A stretch of DNA of 64,000 bases from contig NZ_CP162137.1 of NCBI RefSeq assembly GCF_040833995.1, forward strand, positions 1,577,001 to 1,641,000, in the 5' to 3' direction. Position 1 is the stretch's first letter. The number at the start of each line of letters is the position of its first letter. The notes beneath the pieces were generated by a model that was not told where the DNA came from, did no database searches, and was given only the letters and a program-made list of their open reading frames with translations. Positions 36,812-45,807 of the stretch are shown here, in pieces. The translations under genes and the position numbers were made by a program. This stretch comes from Leptospira sp. WS58.C1. GTDB taxonomy: Bacteria; Spirochaetota; Leptospiria; Leptospirales; Leptospiraceae.

Positions 36812-38395
36812 GTGGATATGACGTATTACCAGCTTTCATGTTACTTGGTGGTGACTGTATTAGTCTACCGTACGATTCATAATTTGGTTTTATATTTTAG
36901 AAATCGTAAACAAGCATACCTACTTTACTTTGCCTTATTACAAGTGGCGTACGGCTGGTATCTATTCTGTTTTATCCAAACCATTAACGTAGAAATTCCG
37001 GAAAAAGCCTTAATCTGGGAAAGAATGGAGAATGCGACAGCGGCTATATTCGCCACGTTTATCGCATTATTCGTGAATAATTATAAAAAACTGTTTAGCA
37101 GGGATTTCATCCTACTCTACGTGTTTATGAACTTGATCCTTGCCGGAATACTCTTACAGGATCCTAACGCTTATACCATGAGCGTTGCTCATCCAAAACA
37201 TTTTCCATCTTTGGGAATAGTTATTTATGAAACGGATCAACCTACCATCATGCAGTTTATCTTCCTTTCAGGGATACTGATGATCGTATGGACTGTGATC
37301 AAAGTAATGAATCAATTCAGAAAGAACAGATTCAGAAACCATTTCCTATTTTACGGATTGGTATTATTTTTCGCGAGTTTGATCGCGGACATCTTGGTTG
37401 CCAGTGATTTATTAGGTATTCCGTATACTTCTCACTTTAGCTTTTTGATCCTGATGTTCTGCGTGGACAGCTTCCTGACAGTGAATAAATCCGAAAGGGA
37501 AGTTAGGATGGAATTCAAGGAATCCGTTTCCAAGTGGATGTCCAAGTCGGAGGCTTCCTCTTTTGGAGTACAAGCCAAGGGCGCAGGTGGGGAAGGTCCC
37601 GAATCCAAGTCGATCAAAGAGAAAGACCGCAATCCTAAAAAATTGAGCGTAAGAGCTCTTGGTCCATTGGAATTGGATCTGGATGGAAAGAAAATCCCTG
37701 CAGCCGAATATTCCAGTAAGAAAAAATTACTTAAACTCATTAAACTACTGTTAGTTCGTTTTGGTAAAGGTGTTCATAAAGAGGAACTTTTAGAGAATCT
37801 TTGGCCTGGAATGTCCGAAAAAAACGCTCTTAATAGTTTGCATGCTCTACTTTTCCGTCTTCGTAAAATTTTAGGAAATCCGGAAGCTGTCGTATTTGCG
37901 GAGGATAGATTATTCTTCCATCCAGATCTGGTAGAAGCCGATTTTGTGGAATTCGAGAAAAAGTTCGAAACGGCAGGGAAGTTACTTCGAAATAAAAAAG
38001 AAGAAGAAGCCGTGCAGTCCTATAGGGAAGCCCAAGAGTTGTATACGGGAGACTTTTTCGAATTCGATCTTTATTTCCCTGAATCGGAGTTAAAACGTGA
38101 ATATCTACGCAAGAACCTGATCGAAATTTATAGGATCCTATGCGAATATTCCCAAAAAGCGGGGGACGCAAATTCTCTACTTTCCGATTCCGAGAGCTGG
38201 ATCCGTCTGGATGATCTGGACGAAAGAGCTTGGAGATTTCATTTTGAATCTTTACAATCGTTGGATCGTAAGAATGAGGCTTTGCGTAAATTTGAAGACA
38301 TGAAGAAAATCCTGAAAAAGGAATTAGGTGTGGAACCTGACCAAGAGACGGTATCACTCATCGAAAAGATTCGGGTTACTTCTCCAGTAGGTTGA
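36812..38395 (+). CDS. Membrane-anchored winged-helix/BTAD (SARP-like) transcriptional regulator
   Basis: The protein is 527 residues. About seven hydrophobic helices occupy 1-215. A charged linker (about 220-278) leads to an OmpR-type winged helix (about 280-375: LSVRALGPLELDLDGKKI, HKEELLENLWPGMSEKNALNSLHALLFRLRKILG) and a bacterial transcriptional activator domain of TPR-like helices (about 380-525, ending KKELGVEPDQETVSLIEKI). This resembles SARP/BTAD activators but with a membrane sensor in front. The GTG at 36812 has AGGA 8 bases upstream; ATG 36818 is an alternative. It lies just downstream of the giant lipoprotein unit, a possible target. Confidence 0.87.
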   Translation: MDMTYYQLSCYLVVTVLVYRTIHNLVLYFRNRKQAYLLYFALLQVAYGWYLFCFIQTINVEIPEKALIWERMENATAAIFATFIALFVNNYKKLFSRDFILLYVFMNLILAGILLQDPNAYTMSVAHPKHFPSLGIVIYETDQPTIMQFIFLSGILMIVWTVIKVMNQFRKNRFRNHFLFYGLVLFFASLIADILVASDLLGIPYTSHFSFLILMFCVDSFLTVNKSEREVRMEFKESVSKWMSKSEASSFGVQAKGAGGEGPESKSIKEKDRNPKKLSVRALGPLELDLDGKKIPAAEYSSKKKLLKLIKLLLVRFGKGVHKEELLENLWPGMSEKNALNSLHALLFRLRKILGNPEAVVFAEDRLFFHPDLVEADFVEFEKKFETAGKLLRNKKEEEAVQSYREAQELYTGDFFEFDLYFPESELKREYLRKNLIEIYRILCEYSQKAGDANSLLSDSESWIRLDDLDERAWRFHFESLQSLDRKNEALRKFEDMKKILKKELGVEPDQETVSLIEKIRVTSPVG

Positions 38396-38526
38396 TTGTT
38401 TTTAGGAAACACTGCACCATAAAATAAAACGCTCATTAGAAAAAAAATATTGGACGAAGTAAAACCCTTCTGTACGTTCTTCCAGAATCCCCCATATTTC
38501 TAAGTAAAAATAACCCCCGAAATAAA

Positions 38527-39525
38527 ATGAATAAACGAATCCTTTTTTTTGTAACGATTGTTACAATTACCCTGGCAAACTGTTCCATCGTATATAGAGT
38601 TACCGGTAAAACTTTAAACTCATATGCCCAAGACCATTTGGTTCCCCATTATCTTGCTTCCGATGATTTGGACGCGATCTGCAACGGAGGAACCGCGCTC
38701 GGACCTCTAGTGTCTTCATTCGAAAGAACCGGAGCGTCTGTAGAACTTGCAACGATGGTTGCCCAGATGGGAGCGGGAATGTGTGCGGAAAAACAGGCAC
38801 AAGAAGCGGAACTTCTGTATATAGCTGCAGTTCGTAAAGGTAAGGGGGACGAAGCTCTGGACAACCAGGCTAGACAGATCCGTTACCATGGAATAGCTGC
38901 AAAAAGATACGGTGACGCGCATAATCGATTCCTGCAATACTTCGGCGAATGGAACGGGAAATGTCCTTCCATTAGTGAAGACGAAGAGTTATATTATTTA
39001 GTGGGACTTTCTTCCGGATTACTCGCAATCCTTCATGATTTTGCTTCTCAAGGGTATGCCGGGATCACTCGAGAAGTGCCAAGCGTAGTTGCTGGAGGAT
39101 CCAAATGTTTGGATCCTAAAAAATGGTGGGGAACTCCATTGGCTCTCGAAGCTGTTGTGTGGCTTTCCGTTCCGGGCGCTACTCCGGAAGGAAAGGATGC
39201 TTCCAAACAAATGGAAGAAGCAGTTAAATTGGGAGACCAGGCGGGGGTCCGGCTTTCTCGAGCTTTCCAGATCCAGGCTGCCGCCGGAAAAGGCGACGCG
39301 GAAAAGATCAAAAAACTTATATTAGAACATTCTAAAGTTCTAAGCCAAATACCTGCTAAGAAAGAATATCTTTTCTTGGAAGCGTTTGCGGAGAATTTAT
39401 CACGTCATGAATCCGATAAAATTTGGATGAAAGAGACCGGACATAGAGGGCCGATTAACTTTTCCTCTTTTCCGGGAAAAAAGAAAAACAATAAAGAAGA
39501 AGACGATCTGTTAAAAGATCTATGA
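38527..39525 (+). CDS. TatT-like TRAP-associated lipoprotein
   Basis: This 332-residue lipoprotein has a signal peptide ending in TLANC (Cys19). The body is predominantly helical with repeated helix pairs, as in the TatT (TRAP-transporter T component) family described for Treponema pallidum, where a trimeric helical lipoprotein partners the substrate-binding P component. The order TatT, P component, membrane QM component in this window matches that system. Its last codons overlap the start of the next frame. Ligands of TatT-type TRAP systems are thought to be hydrophobic; that is inference here. Confidence 0.78.
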   Translation: MNKRILFFVTIVTITLANCSIVYRVTGKTLNSYAQDHLVPHYLASDDLDAICNGGTALGPLVSSFERTGASVELATMVAQMGAGMCAEKQAQEAELLYIAAVRKGKGDEALDNQARQIRYHGIAAKRYGDAHNRFLQYFGEWNGKCPSISEDEELYYLVGLSSGLLAILHDFASQGYAGITREVPSVVAGGSKCLDPKKWWGTPLALEAVVWLSVPGATPEGKDASKQMEEAVKLGDQAGVRLSRAFQIQAAAGKGDAEKIKKLILEHSKVLSQIPAKKEYLFLEAFAENLSRHESDKIWMKETGHRGPINFSSFPGKKKNNKEEDDLLKDL

Positions 39526-39578
39526 GCGGGTTCTTGGGTGGAAAACGAAAAAAAGGGACCTTTAAGGAAAAAAACTAT

Positions 39579-40586
39579 ATGAAGAAGTTTCTCATTCTAT
39601 CGGTAATTATTCTTGGGACTTGGATGTCCGTAGGTGTGGGAGCAGCGGAGACTGTGGATCGATCCATGTGTGTATTCGATCCTTCCGGCGCACATGGAGA
39701 CCTGTTCAAAGCCGCGCAAAGATACCAAGCGCAAGCTTTAACATGGGGAATTCGTCTGGACCTGAAAGCTTATACGGACGAAGTGGTAGCGAATTCCGAC
39801 TTCAAAGCTGGAAAATGTCATATGGCATTATTAACTTCGCTTAGGGTAAGGAGTTATGTACATGAATCCGGATCCATCGAGGCGATCGGTGCACTACCAA
39901 GTTATGACCTTCTCCGCAAAACGATCGAAGCATTATCAAATCCTAAAGTAAGGGAACTGAACACGGACGGCGACTATGAGACGATGGCTATGTTCCCAGG
40001 CGGTGCGGTTTATCTTTTACTCAGAGATAAAAATCTGAAAGATATTAAGGATCTGGCCGGAAAGAAGATCGCAACTTTAACGTACGATCAGGCTGCCACT
40101 ACAATGGTGGATATCGTAGGAGCTTCTATGGTTCCCGCAGAGATCGCAACTTTCGCAGGTATCTTTAATAACGGAAGAGCGGATGCTTGTTATTCTCCCG
40201 CGATCGGGATCAAACCTTTGGAACTTATGAAGGGAATTTCTCCGAATGGAGGTATCGTTCGTTTTCCGATCGGCCAATTGACCTTCCAGATCGTGGCTCG
40301 TCATAAGGATTTTGCGGAAGGATTCGGAAATACTTCCAGAGCGTGGGCGGCGACTCAGTTCGACTCTATGCTTTCCCTTACCAAAAAGGCAGAGCAGGAA
40401 ATTCCGGCCAAATATTGGTTAGAAGTTCCGAAAGACCTTCAAAAGAACTATTTCGAAAAATTTAGAGAAGTCCGGATCAGGCTGAGAGACAAAAAAGTAT
40501 ATCATCCTACCATTCTGAAATTAATGAAAAGGGTTCGTTGCAGTGCGGATAAAGAAGCCGTAGAGTGCTCGGATAACCTGGAATAA
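39579..40586 (+). CDS. TRAP transporter substrate-binding (P) component-like protein
   Basis: The 335-residue protein has a cleavable-looking signal peptide (about 1-24, ending GVGAAE). The periplasmic-binding-protein fold shows SMCVFDPSGAHGDLFKAA near the start, DFKAGKCHMALLTSLRVRSY, IKDLAGKKIATLTYDQAATTMVD at the hinge and an YSPAIGIKPLELMKG block. Such DctP-like proteins capture solutes for TRAP carriers. ATG 39579 is chosen over 39522 because it starts the signal peptide and has AAGGA upstream. It is coupled to the TatT-like gene and followed by a hairpin before the QM gene. The substrate is unknown. Confidence 0.82.
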   Translation: MKKFLILSVIILGTWMSVGVGAAETVDRSMCVFDPSGAHGDLFKAAQRYQAQALTWGIRLDLKAYTDEVVANSDFKAGKCHMALLTSLRVRSYVHESGSIEAIGALPSYDLLRKTIEALSNPKVRELNTDGDYETMAMFPGGAVYLLLRDKNLKDIKDLAGKKIATLTYDQAATTMVDIVGASMVPAEIATFAGIFNNGRADACYSPAIGIKPLELMKGISPNGGIVRFPIGQLTFQIVARHKDFAEGFGNTSRAWAATQFDSMLSLTKKAEQEIPAKYWLEVPKDLQKNYFEKFREVRIRLRDKKVYHPTILKLMKRVRCSADKEAVECSDNLE

Positions 40587-40609
40587 TTTCCAAAACTAAC
40601 ATAAAAAAG

Positions 40610-40635
40610 GCGGGAAAAATCTTTCCCGCTTATCT
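40610..40635 (+). terminator. Hairpin between P and QM genes
   Basis: GCGGGAAA (40610-40617) and TTTCCCGC (40622-40629) form a perfect 8-bp stem around AATC, followed by a weak T-rich stretch (TTATCTTAT). Partial termination here would give more binding protein than permease. Confidence 0.6.
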
Positions 40636-40670
40636 TATATCAATCAATCGCAGATTCCAGAGGATATTCT

Positions 40671-42659
40671 ATGTGGAGAAAAATCGTTTCCTGGGCGGTA
40701 TTATTCTTTTTATTCGTCCCCCTTGTTCAAAGTGGAAGCCAGCTTGTCCAAGCTAGGCTATTAGGCTTAGGCGGCAGTATTTGGCCGAACTATGCAATGA
40801 TCCGAAATGTTTGTATCGTGGATCCGAGTGCGGAAACCGAGACAAAAGCGGAAGTCAGCCAAGCCGATATGGACGCCTTGGATGATATCGGTCTAGGGGA
40901 TACGAGCGGCGGGAAGAATCTAGGAGTTCCTACCGGGCCTACCGAAACCCAATTGGAGTTGGAGAAACTTGCAGGCTCTCTTACTACCGGACAAAAATTA
41001 TACTGCGGATTCGAGCGCAGGCTTTCCTGGCTAACAATCTCAGCCATTGATTATATTCCTATGACGATGGTATTTTTATTGATCGTAGCTGGAACCGTTT
41101 CCACTACCAGAAGATATCATATCGCTCTTCGAAATCCGGAGAACTCCAAAGAAGAGAAGATTACGGAATGGAGTCAGATCGTAGCAAATACGATTATAAT
41201 GGTATCTGCTGCATTCATGTATCCTCTCCAAAAAGGTGTGGAGGCTCAGATCCAAGTACTTTGGGTTGCAGGTCTCATACTTTTGGCAGGATTAAACTTT
41301 TATAATTTAAGAAATCCTCTCTTTAAAAATGGAGAAGGTAAACAGAATACCAAACTTTCGAACGCCTTATTATGCGTTCCTTTGTACGCATGGATGGCGA
41401 TCGTCTGCGGTTTGTATTTTTTCTTATTGGAACATCATCCCGCGGGACTTGCGATCTATCTTCAGAAATTGACCGCACATGCTTCCTTGTATATACAGAT
41501 CGGTTTGTACGTATGGACCGGTATTCTTTTAAGAGATACGTCCTTAGGTAGAAGATTTTTCGATCTTTTGAATCCTTGGAAATTCCCTTCGGAACTAATG
41601 GCGGTGATCGTTGTTGTGGTCGCGGCTCTTCCTACCGCTTATAGCGGGGCTTCCGGGATTGTTGTGCTTGCATTAGGAGCAACCATTTTTAAGGAATTGA
41701 GAAGAGCAGGCGCGAGCCAAGAAAGAGCGCTCGCTGCTACCGCAATGTCCGGTAGTTTGGGAGTGGTTTTACCTCCTTGTCTACTTGTGGTAATTGTGGC
41801 CTCTTTAAATTTGGAAGTTACTACGGATGAATTGTTCTATTGGGGTTGGAGAGTTTTTGCTTTATCAACTACCTTCTTCTTGATCGTAAGTTGGTTTAGC
41901 AGAACGGAAACCTGGAAGATCCGTCCTGAAAAAGATGCTTTAGGTAAATCTTTAAAAGCTCTCAAATCGTTATCGGTTTATTTGGTGATTTCAGTTGCGA
42001 TCGTTCTCACGATAGTGCTTGCTCTTGGTACTCATTTCGACGAAAGAACGGCTCCTTATATTCTTCCGATTGCGATGCTTGCTTTATTGTTCATCGACTA
42101 TCGTATTTCCAAAAAGGAAAAATTAGAGAATGGAGAGATCCATACGGAGGAAGTGGAACTTGCTAGAACTTCGTATGATGCGGGTTCTCACTTGGGAGCT
42201 CTTCTGCTTTTGATGGGAATGTCCGCTTCTATGGGCGGGGTTTTTGAAAGATCGGAAGTGATCAATCTGTTCCCGACCCAACTTGGTTCTCCATTGTCCG
42301 CGATGCTTATCCTGACATTCGCTCTTGTGATCATCGGTATGTTAATGGACCCGTACGGCGCAGTGATTCTGGTTTCGGTGACCTTGTATCCTATCGCTAA
42401 GGCAAACGGGATCCATCCTTTGAACTTCTGGATGACTGCGCTCGTTTCCTTCGAACTTGGATATTTGACCCCACCGGTGGCACTCAATCACTTGTTGACC
42501 AAACACGTAGTGAGAGAGCAGTTGATCGAGGATAAAAGTTTAGAAGGTAAGAGCTTCTTTGTAAGACACGAACATATCATAATTCCGATTATCGTTCTGA
42601 CACTTACTCTACTTTTGACCGCTTTCGGGCCGATCCTGTATTCAAAAAACGCTGGGTAA
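40671..42659 (+). CDS. TRAP transporter permease, fused small and large subunit (QM)
   Basis: This 662-residue membrane protein has a periplasmic-looking insert at about 35-115 and many hydrophobic helices after it. The second half is the DctM-type large permease: PTAYSGASGIVVLALGATIFKEL, then AMSGSLGVVLPPCLLVV, and later GMLMDPYGAVILVSVTLYPIAKANGIHPLNFW and ELGYLTPPVALNHLL. The helices in the 120-290 region are likely the DctQ-like small subunit fused in front. GAGGAT lies just before the ATG. TRAP carriers are driven by ion gradients. It completes the TatT-P-QM system. Confidence 0.87.
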   Translation: MWRKIVSWAVLFFLFVPLVQSGSQLVQARLLGLGGSIWPNYAMIRNVCIVDPSAETETKAEVSQADMDALDDIGLGDTSGGKNLGVPTGPTETQLELEKLAGSLTTGQKLYCGFERRLSWLTISAIDYIPMTMVFLLIVAGTVSTTRRYHIALRNPENSKEEKITEWSQIVANTIIMVSAAFMYPLQKGVEAQIQVLWVAGLILLAGLNFYNLRNPLFKNGEGKQNTKLSNALLCVPLYAWMAIVCGLYFFLLEHHPAGLAIYLQKLTAHASLYIQIGLYVWTGILLRDTSLGRRFFDLLNPWKFPSELMAVIVVVVAALPTAYSGASGIVVLALGATIFKELRRAGASQERALAATAMSGSLGVVLPPCLLVVIVASLNLEVTTDELFYWGWRVFALSTTFFLIVSWFSRTETWKIRPEKDALGKSLKALKSLSVYLVISVAIVLTIVLALGTHFDERTAPYILPIAMLALLFIDYRISKKEKLENGEIHTEEVELARTSYDAGSHLGALLLLMGMSASMGGVFERSEVINLFPTQLGSPLSAMLILTFALVIIGMLMDPYGAVILVSVTLYPIAKANGIHPLNFWMTALVSFELGYLTPPVALNHLLTKHVVREQLIEDKSLEGKSFFVRHEHIIIPIIVLTLTLLLTAFGPILYSKNAG

Positions 42660-42730
42660 GAGAGACACAGAGTTCAAAAGAGACTTTGAGGGATTTTCAC
42701 ACAGAGACACGGAGTCACCGAGGGTTTATG

Positions 42731-42760
42731 TATCCGATGTAGGAGTTCCTACATCGGATA
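42731..42760. repeat. 14-2-14 perfect inverted repeat
   Basis: TATCCGATGTAGGA and TCCTACATCGGATA pair perfectly around GT. This is the longest hairpin in the window and contains the core TGTAGGA-GT-TCCTACA. It lies 72 bases past the TRAP permease stop. Confidence 0.75.
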
Positions 42761-42789
42761 TTACGGAAGATTTTTGGGCCTGCTGCGCG

Positions 42790-42805
42790 TGTTGGAGCTC
42801 CTACA
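42790..42805. repeat. Second copy, TGTTGGAGCTCCTACA
   Basis: The 16-base near-perfect palindrome has a single mismatch in its arms (T versus A at the fourth base). It is a diverged copy of the core at 42736-42755. Confidence 0.55.
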
Positions 42806-42833
42806 GCATTAAAATCCTCTTCCTGAACCGCTC

Positions 42834-42847
42834 GTTGGAATTCCAAC
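42834..42847. repeat. Third copy, GTTGGAATTCCAAC
   Basis: A perfect 14-base palindrome. It shares the GGA-TCC centre of the two preceding copies. Confidence 0.55.
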
Positions 42848-42902
42848 ACCGTCTAATTAGCTCTGCGCGTCCTCTCTGAACTCCGTGCGAGATTCCTTCT
42901 AA

Positions 42903-45212
42903 TTATTTCTTCTTTTTCTTCTTATCTTTAATTTTTGGAAATTCCACAGAAGGACCGATATTCCCTTTTGCGAATTGTTTCTTTTTAGTTTCTATCCAAG
43001 GTAAGACCCAAACCAGTTCTTCTGCAAGAGCGAATAAGTTTTCGTTAATATCCACAAGTTCTTCGATCACTAAGAAGTAAGCTACACTGGATTTTAATTT
43101 GCTATCCCCTTTGCGGATACGTTTCATCTGGTTTTTGTAAATCCGGATCTTAATATCCGAAAGTTCTTTCACCTTTTTACCCGACCTTGCCTTTTCTAAC
43201 AAACCAGGCACCTTATCGGATTGCGCCAGAAGTTCGAAAAGATCTTCTGCGAGTTTACGCAATTCTTTTAGATCTTCTCTTTCGTCTTTGGTAAGTCCGG
43301 TTTGAAAACGATCTATTTTTTCCGAAGTGTTCCTATGTATATTTGTAAGATTCTCCGCGATTCTATCTATATAACCGAGTGCACTTGTGAATGGATGGAT
43401 GGATTGGAAGTCTGACTCGTCGAAATGTCTGTCCACCAAACTTAAAATAGCTGAGATGGAAGATTCGTAATTTTTTTTCAGGTTCTTTAATATTTTAGAA
43501 GCCTGTTTGAAGTCCTTCTTCTTTCCGCCGATATATCCGGAAGAAAGAGTATTCATGGCTTTTTTCGCTAATAACAAATTTCCTAATAAAGAAGAAAGAG
43601 ATTTAGAAAGCGCCTTTTCGGGGTGTTTGGTCAAGAGCAGAAGTTTTTCGAGGTTCTCATCGTATTCTGCCTTTCTTTTTTTGTGGACACGATTGAAGGC
43701 AAACACCAAAAAAAACGTCAATACTAAAACTATTAGCACTGCTGTGAAACCGAAAGAGTAAAATAAGGCTGCTATAAATCCTCCTGTAAAGGAAGCAAAG
43801 ACGGCTGTCATAAACCATCCGCCCACAACCGTTAGGACTCCGCTGACTCGATTGACCGCATTTTCTTTTTGCCAAGCTCCGTCTGCGAGTGAGGTTCCCA
43901 TTGCCACCATGAAAGTGACAAATGTGGTAGAGAGCGGAAGTTTTTCTATCGTCCCGATCAGGATCAAAGCGGAAGCAATGAGAATATTAACGGAAGCTCT
44001 TAAGAGATCGAAAGCATCACTTTCATGCATTCGGACCAGCTCCAAAGTCCCGGTTTGTTTGAATCTGGAAGAGATCCAGGTACGGATGATGGAAGGTAAA
44101 AATCTTTTGATAGGGTAATAGATCCCAACCGCAATCTGTATGAAAACTCTCGCTACCATGCTGGATTGGTATGCTTCTATGGTTTCTCCTTGGGAACCTA
44201 AACTTACTTCGGTCCTAGTTACCGTTTCCGCCTTCTTGGATTTGAATAATGCGAAGATCATGATCAATGCGGCGCCGAGCAAAAGTCTATTGTCGGTAAA
44301 TACTTCTTTTCCCAAACCGATTGCCATGGAATTTGCATCCCAATTGGCTGCTTTGATCAGTTGGTGCGTCTGTAAACTTGCGATCGGAACTCCGATAAAG
44401 TTCACTAAGTCGTTACTTGCAAATGCCATTGCAAGTGCGGCGGTTCCGAATAATACGACGATCTTTAGAACGTTTACTTTGGAGAAGATCAGTATCTGGA
44501 ATAGGATGGAAAAACCTATAAAACTTAAGGTCAGAATGGTCTTAAAATTGGTTTGGATCCATCCCAAAGTTTCCTTACTCAAGAATGTGGATCCTTTCAT
44601 TGCGGTTAGAAGAATGAAAAAGATCACAACTGTGATAGCCAGTCCGGAAAAAATCCCGCCGAACCACAAAAGAGTTTTTTCTAAACGAAAACTGAAGATG
44701 AGTCGGAAAAAGAACATCAGGATCAGTCCAGCAAAAAAAGCGAGTATCACGGACAAAGCGATCCCAAAGATGATCTTTAAAGCGGACTCGGAGTTTATGA
44801 TCTTAAATGCGTCGTTTAAGGTATCCGTTTTGAGAATTGCAAGGACCAAGGAGGCTCCTAATAATTCGAAGACCAAGGAGACGGTGGTGGAAGTGGGAAG
44901 TCCAAGGGTATTATATAAGTCCAGAAGGATGATATCGGAAACCATCACCGCCAAAAATAAGAACATCAACTCGGCTAAACTGAAAAATTCCGGATGAAAG
45001 ATCCCTTTTCTGGCAACCTCCATCATTCCGCTGGAGCTTAAGGCCCCCAGTAATATGCCGAATGCGGAAACGATCAGGATGATTTTTCTGGAAGCCGCTC
45101 TAGAGCCGACTGCCGAATTCGTAAAGTTCACTGCGTCATTGGAAACTCCGACGAGTAAGTCCATTACCCCGAGTACAGCCATAACAACTACGATGATTAA
45201 GAAGATATCCAT
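42903..45212 (-). CDS. Inorganic phosphate transporter (PiT family) fused to a PhoU-like domain
   Basis: The 769-residue protein has about ten to twelve hydrophobic helices in two halves with the PiT signatures GVSNDAVNFTNS near residue 22 and AFASNDLVNFIG near residue 270. These form the phosphate-binding core; PiT carriers use H+ or Na+ gradients. The final 220 or so residues are soluble and helical with the PhoU/DUF47 look (LVDRHFDESDFQSIHPFTSALGYIDRIAENLTNI). In most genomes the PhoU-like partner is a separate gene, so fusion is notable. The protein ends in a Lys-rich tail. It is a single gene. Confidence 0.87.
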   Translation of the reverse strand: MDIFLIIVVVMAVLGVMDLLVGVSNDAVNFTNSAVGSRAASRKIILIVSAFGILLGALSSSGMMEVARKGIFHPEFFSLAELMFLFLAVMVSDIILLDLYNTLGLPTSTTVSLVFELLGASLVLAILKTDTLNDAFKIINSESALKIIFGIALSVILAFFAGLILMFFFRLIFSFRLEKTLLWFGGIFSGLAITVVIFFILLTAMKGSTFLSKETLGWIQTNFKTILTLSFIGFSILFQILIFSKVNVLKIVVLFGTAALAMAFASNDLVNFIGVPIASLQTHQLIKAANWDANSMAIGLGKEVFTDNRLLLGAALIMIFALFKSKKAETVTRTEVSLGSQGETIEAYQSSMVARVFIQIAVGIYYPIKRFLPSIIRTWISSRFKQTGTLELVRMHESDAFDLLRASVNILIASALILIGTIEKLPLSTTFVTFMVAMGTSLADGAWQKENAVNRVSGVLTVVGGWFMTAVFASFTGGFIAALFYSFGFTAVLIVLVLTFFLVFAFNRVHKKRKAEYDENLEKLLLLTKHPEKALSKSLSSLLGNLLLAKKAMNTLSSGYIGGKKKDFKQASKILKNLKKNYESSISAILSLVDRHFDESDFQSIHPFTSALGYIDRIAENLTNIHRNTSEKIDRFQTGLTKDEREDLKELRKLAEDLFELLAQSDKVPGLLEKARSGKKVKELSDIKIRIYKNQMKRIRKGDSKLKSSVAYFLVIEELVDINENLFALAEELVWVLPWIETKKKQFAKGNIGPSVEFPKIKDKKKKKK

Positions 45213-45447
45213 GTATCCTATTCCTGGAAAATTTGAAGGGAGAATACCCGAACCGGGTCTTTTGGGTAGTATTTACGGCAAAGTAGGAGCCTCAACCTAA
45301 ATTTCCGCCGGTTTCTTTTTCAAAATGGTGATTATGAAATGCGCTTTCGATTTCCCCCCGACCTGAAAGAATGGGTGATCTAACCGGTTTTTTTTTAAGA
45401 AAGTAGAAGGCCGGTATCAATCGTCACGATATACAAAAGGAGGCGGT

Positions 45448-45807
45448 ATGAAGATTTCAGTGGGCAATCTTCCTCAAGAATGGAAGGAAGAAGATTTGGA
45501 AAAATTATTTTCTAAATATGGAAAGGCAGAACATATTTCTATCAAAAAGGACAAACTCACAGGACGTTCTCTGGGATACGGTTCTTTGGAAATGGAAGAT
45601 GCAGCGGCCAAAAAAGCCCTGGAAGCTTTAAACAAGTACGAGGTTTCCGGAAAAGTTTTGACGGTGGTGGACGCCGAAGAATGGAAAAAAGAATTCGATA
45701 AAAAACAAACCGTAAAAGGTGGGCCAAGTCACAATAAGGTGCATGGAAGCCAAACCACGGGAGGATTCGGAAGCTCCGTCAGACGTACTGGAGGTAGAGG
45801 AAAATGA
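45448..45807 (+). CDS. RNA-recognition-motif (RRM) protein
   Basis: This 119-residue protein is one RRM domain with the RNP2-like strand ISVGNL (3-8) and RNP1-like LGYGSLEM (about 46-53), then a Gly/Lys/Arg-rich tail (GGFGSSVRRTGGRGK) as in single-RRM bacterial RNA-binding proteins. AAAGGAGGCGGT precedes the ATG. Its stop overlaps the start of the exported FKBP gene by 4 bases. A post-transcriptional role is inferred. Confidence 0.9.
   Translation: MKISVGNLPQEWKEEDLEKLFSKYGKAEHISIKKDKLTGRSLGYGSLEMEDAAAKKALEALNKYEVSGKVLTVVDAEEWKKEFDKKQTVKGGPSHNKVHGSQTTGGFGSSVRRTGGRGK

Larger units (their letters stand above)
42660..42902. repeat. Intergenic repeat patch with three related palindromes
   Basis: This 243-base gap between convergent genes has CACAGAG-like imperfect repeats at its left end, a related complementary stretch at its right end, and three palindromes of the form TGTWGGA-TCCWACA at 42736-42755, 42790-42805 and 42834-42848. 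Such short palindromes are frequent between genes in Leptospira (from memory). It may also terminate the flanking convergent genes. Confidence 0.6.

Noticed and set aside
44140..44997. 285-residue plus-strand open frame
   Set aside because: It runs antisense inside the PiT carrier gene; its composition reflects the complementary strand of hydrophobic codons, and there is no start context.
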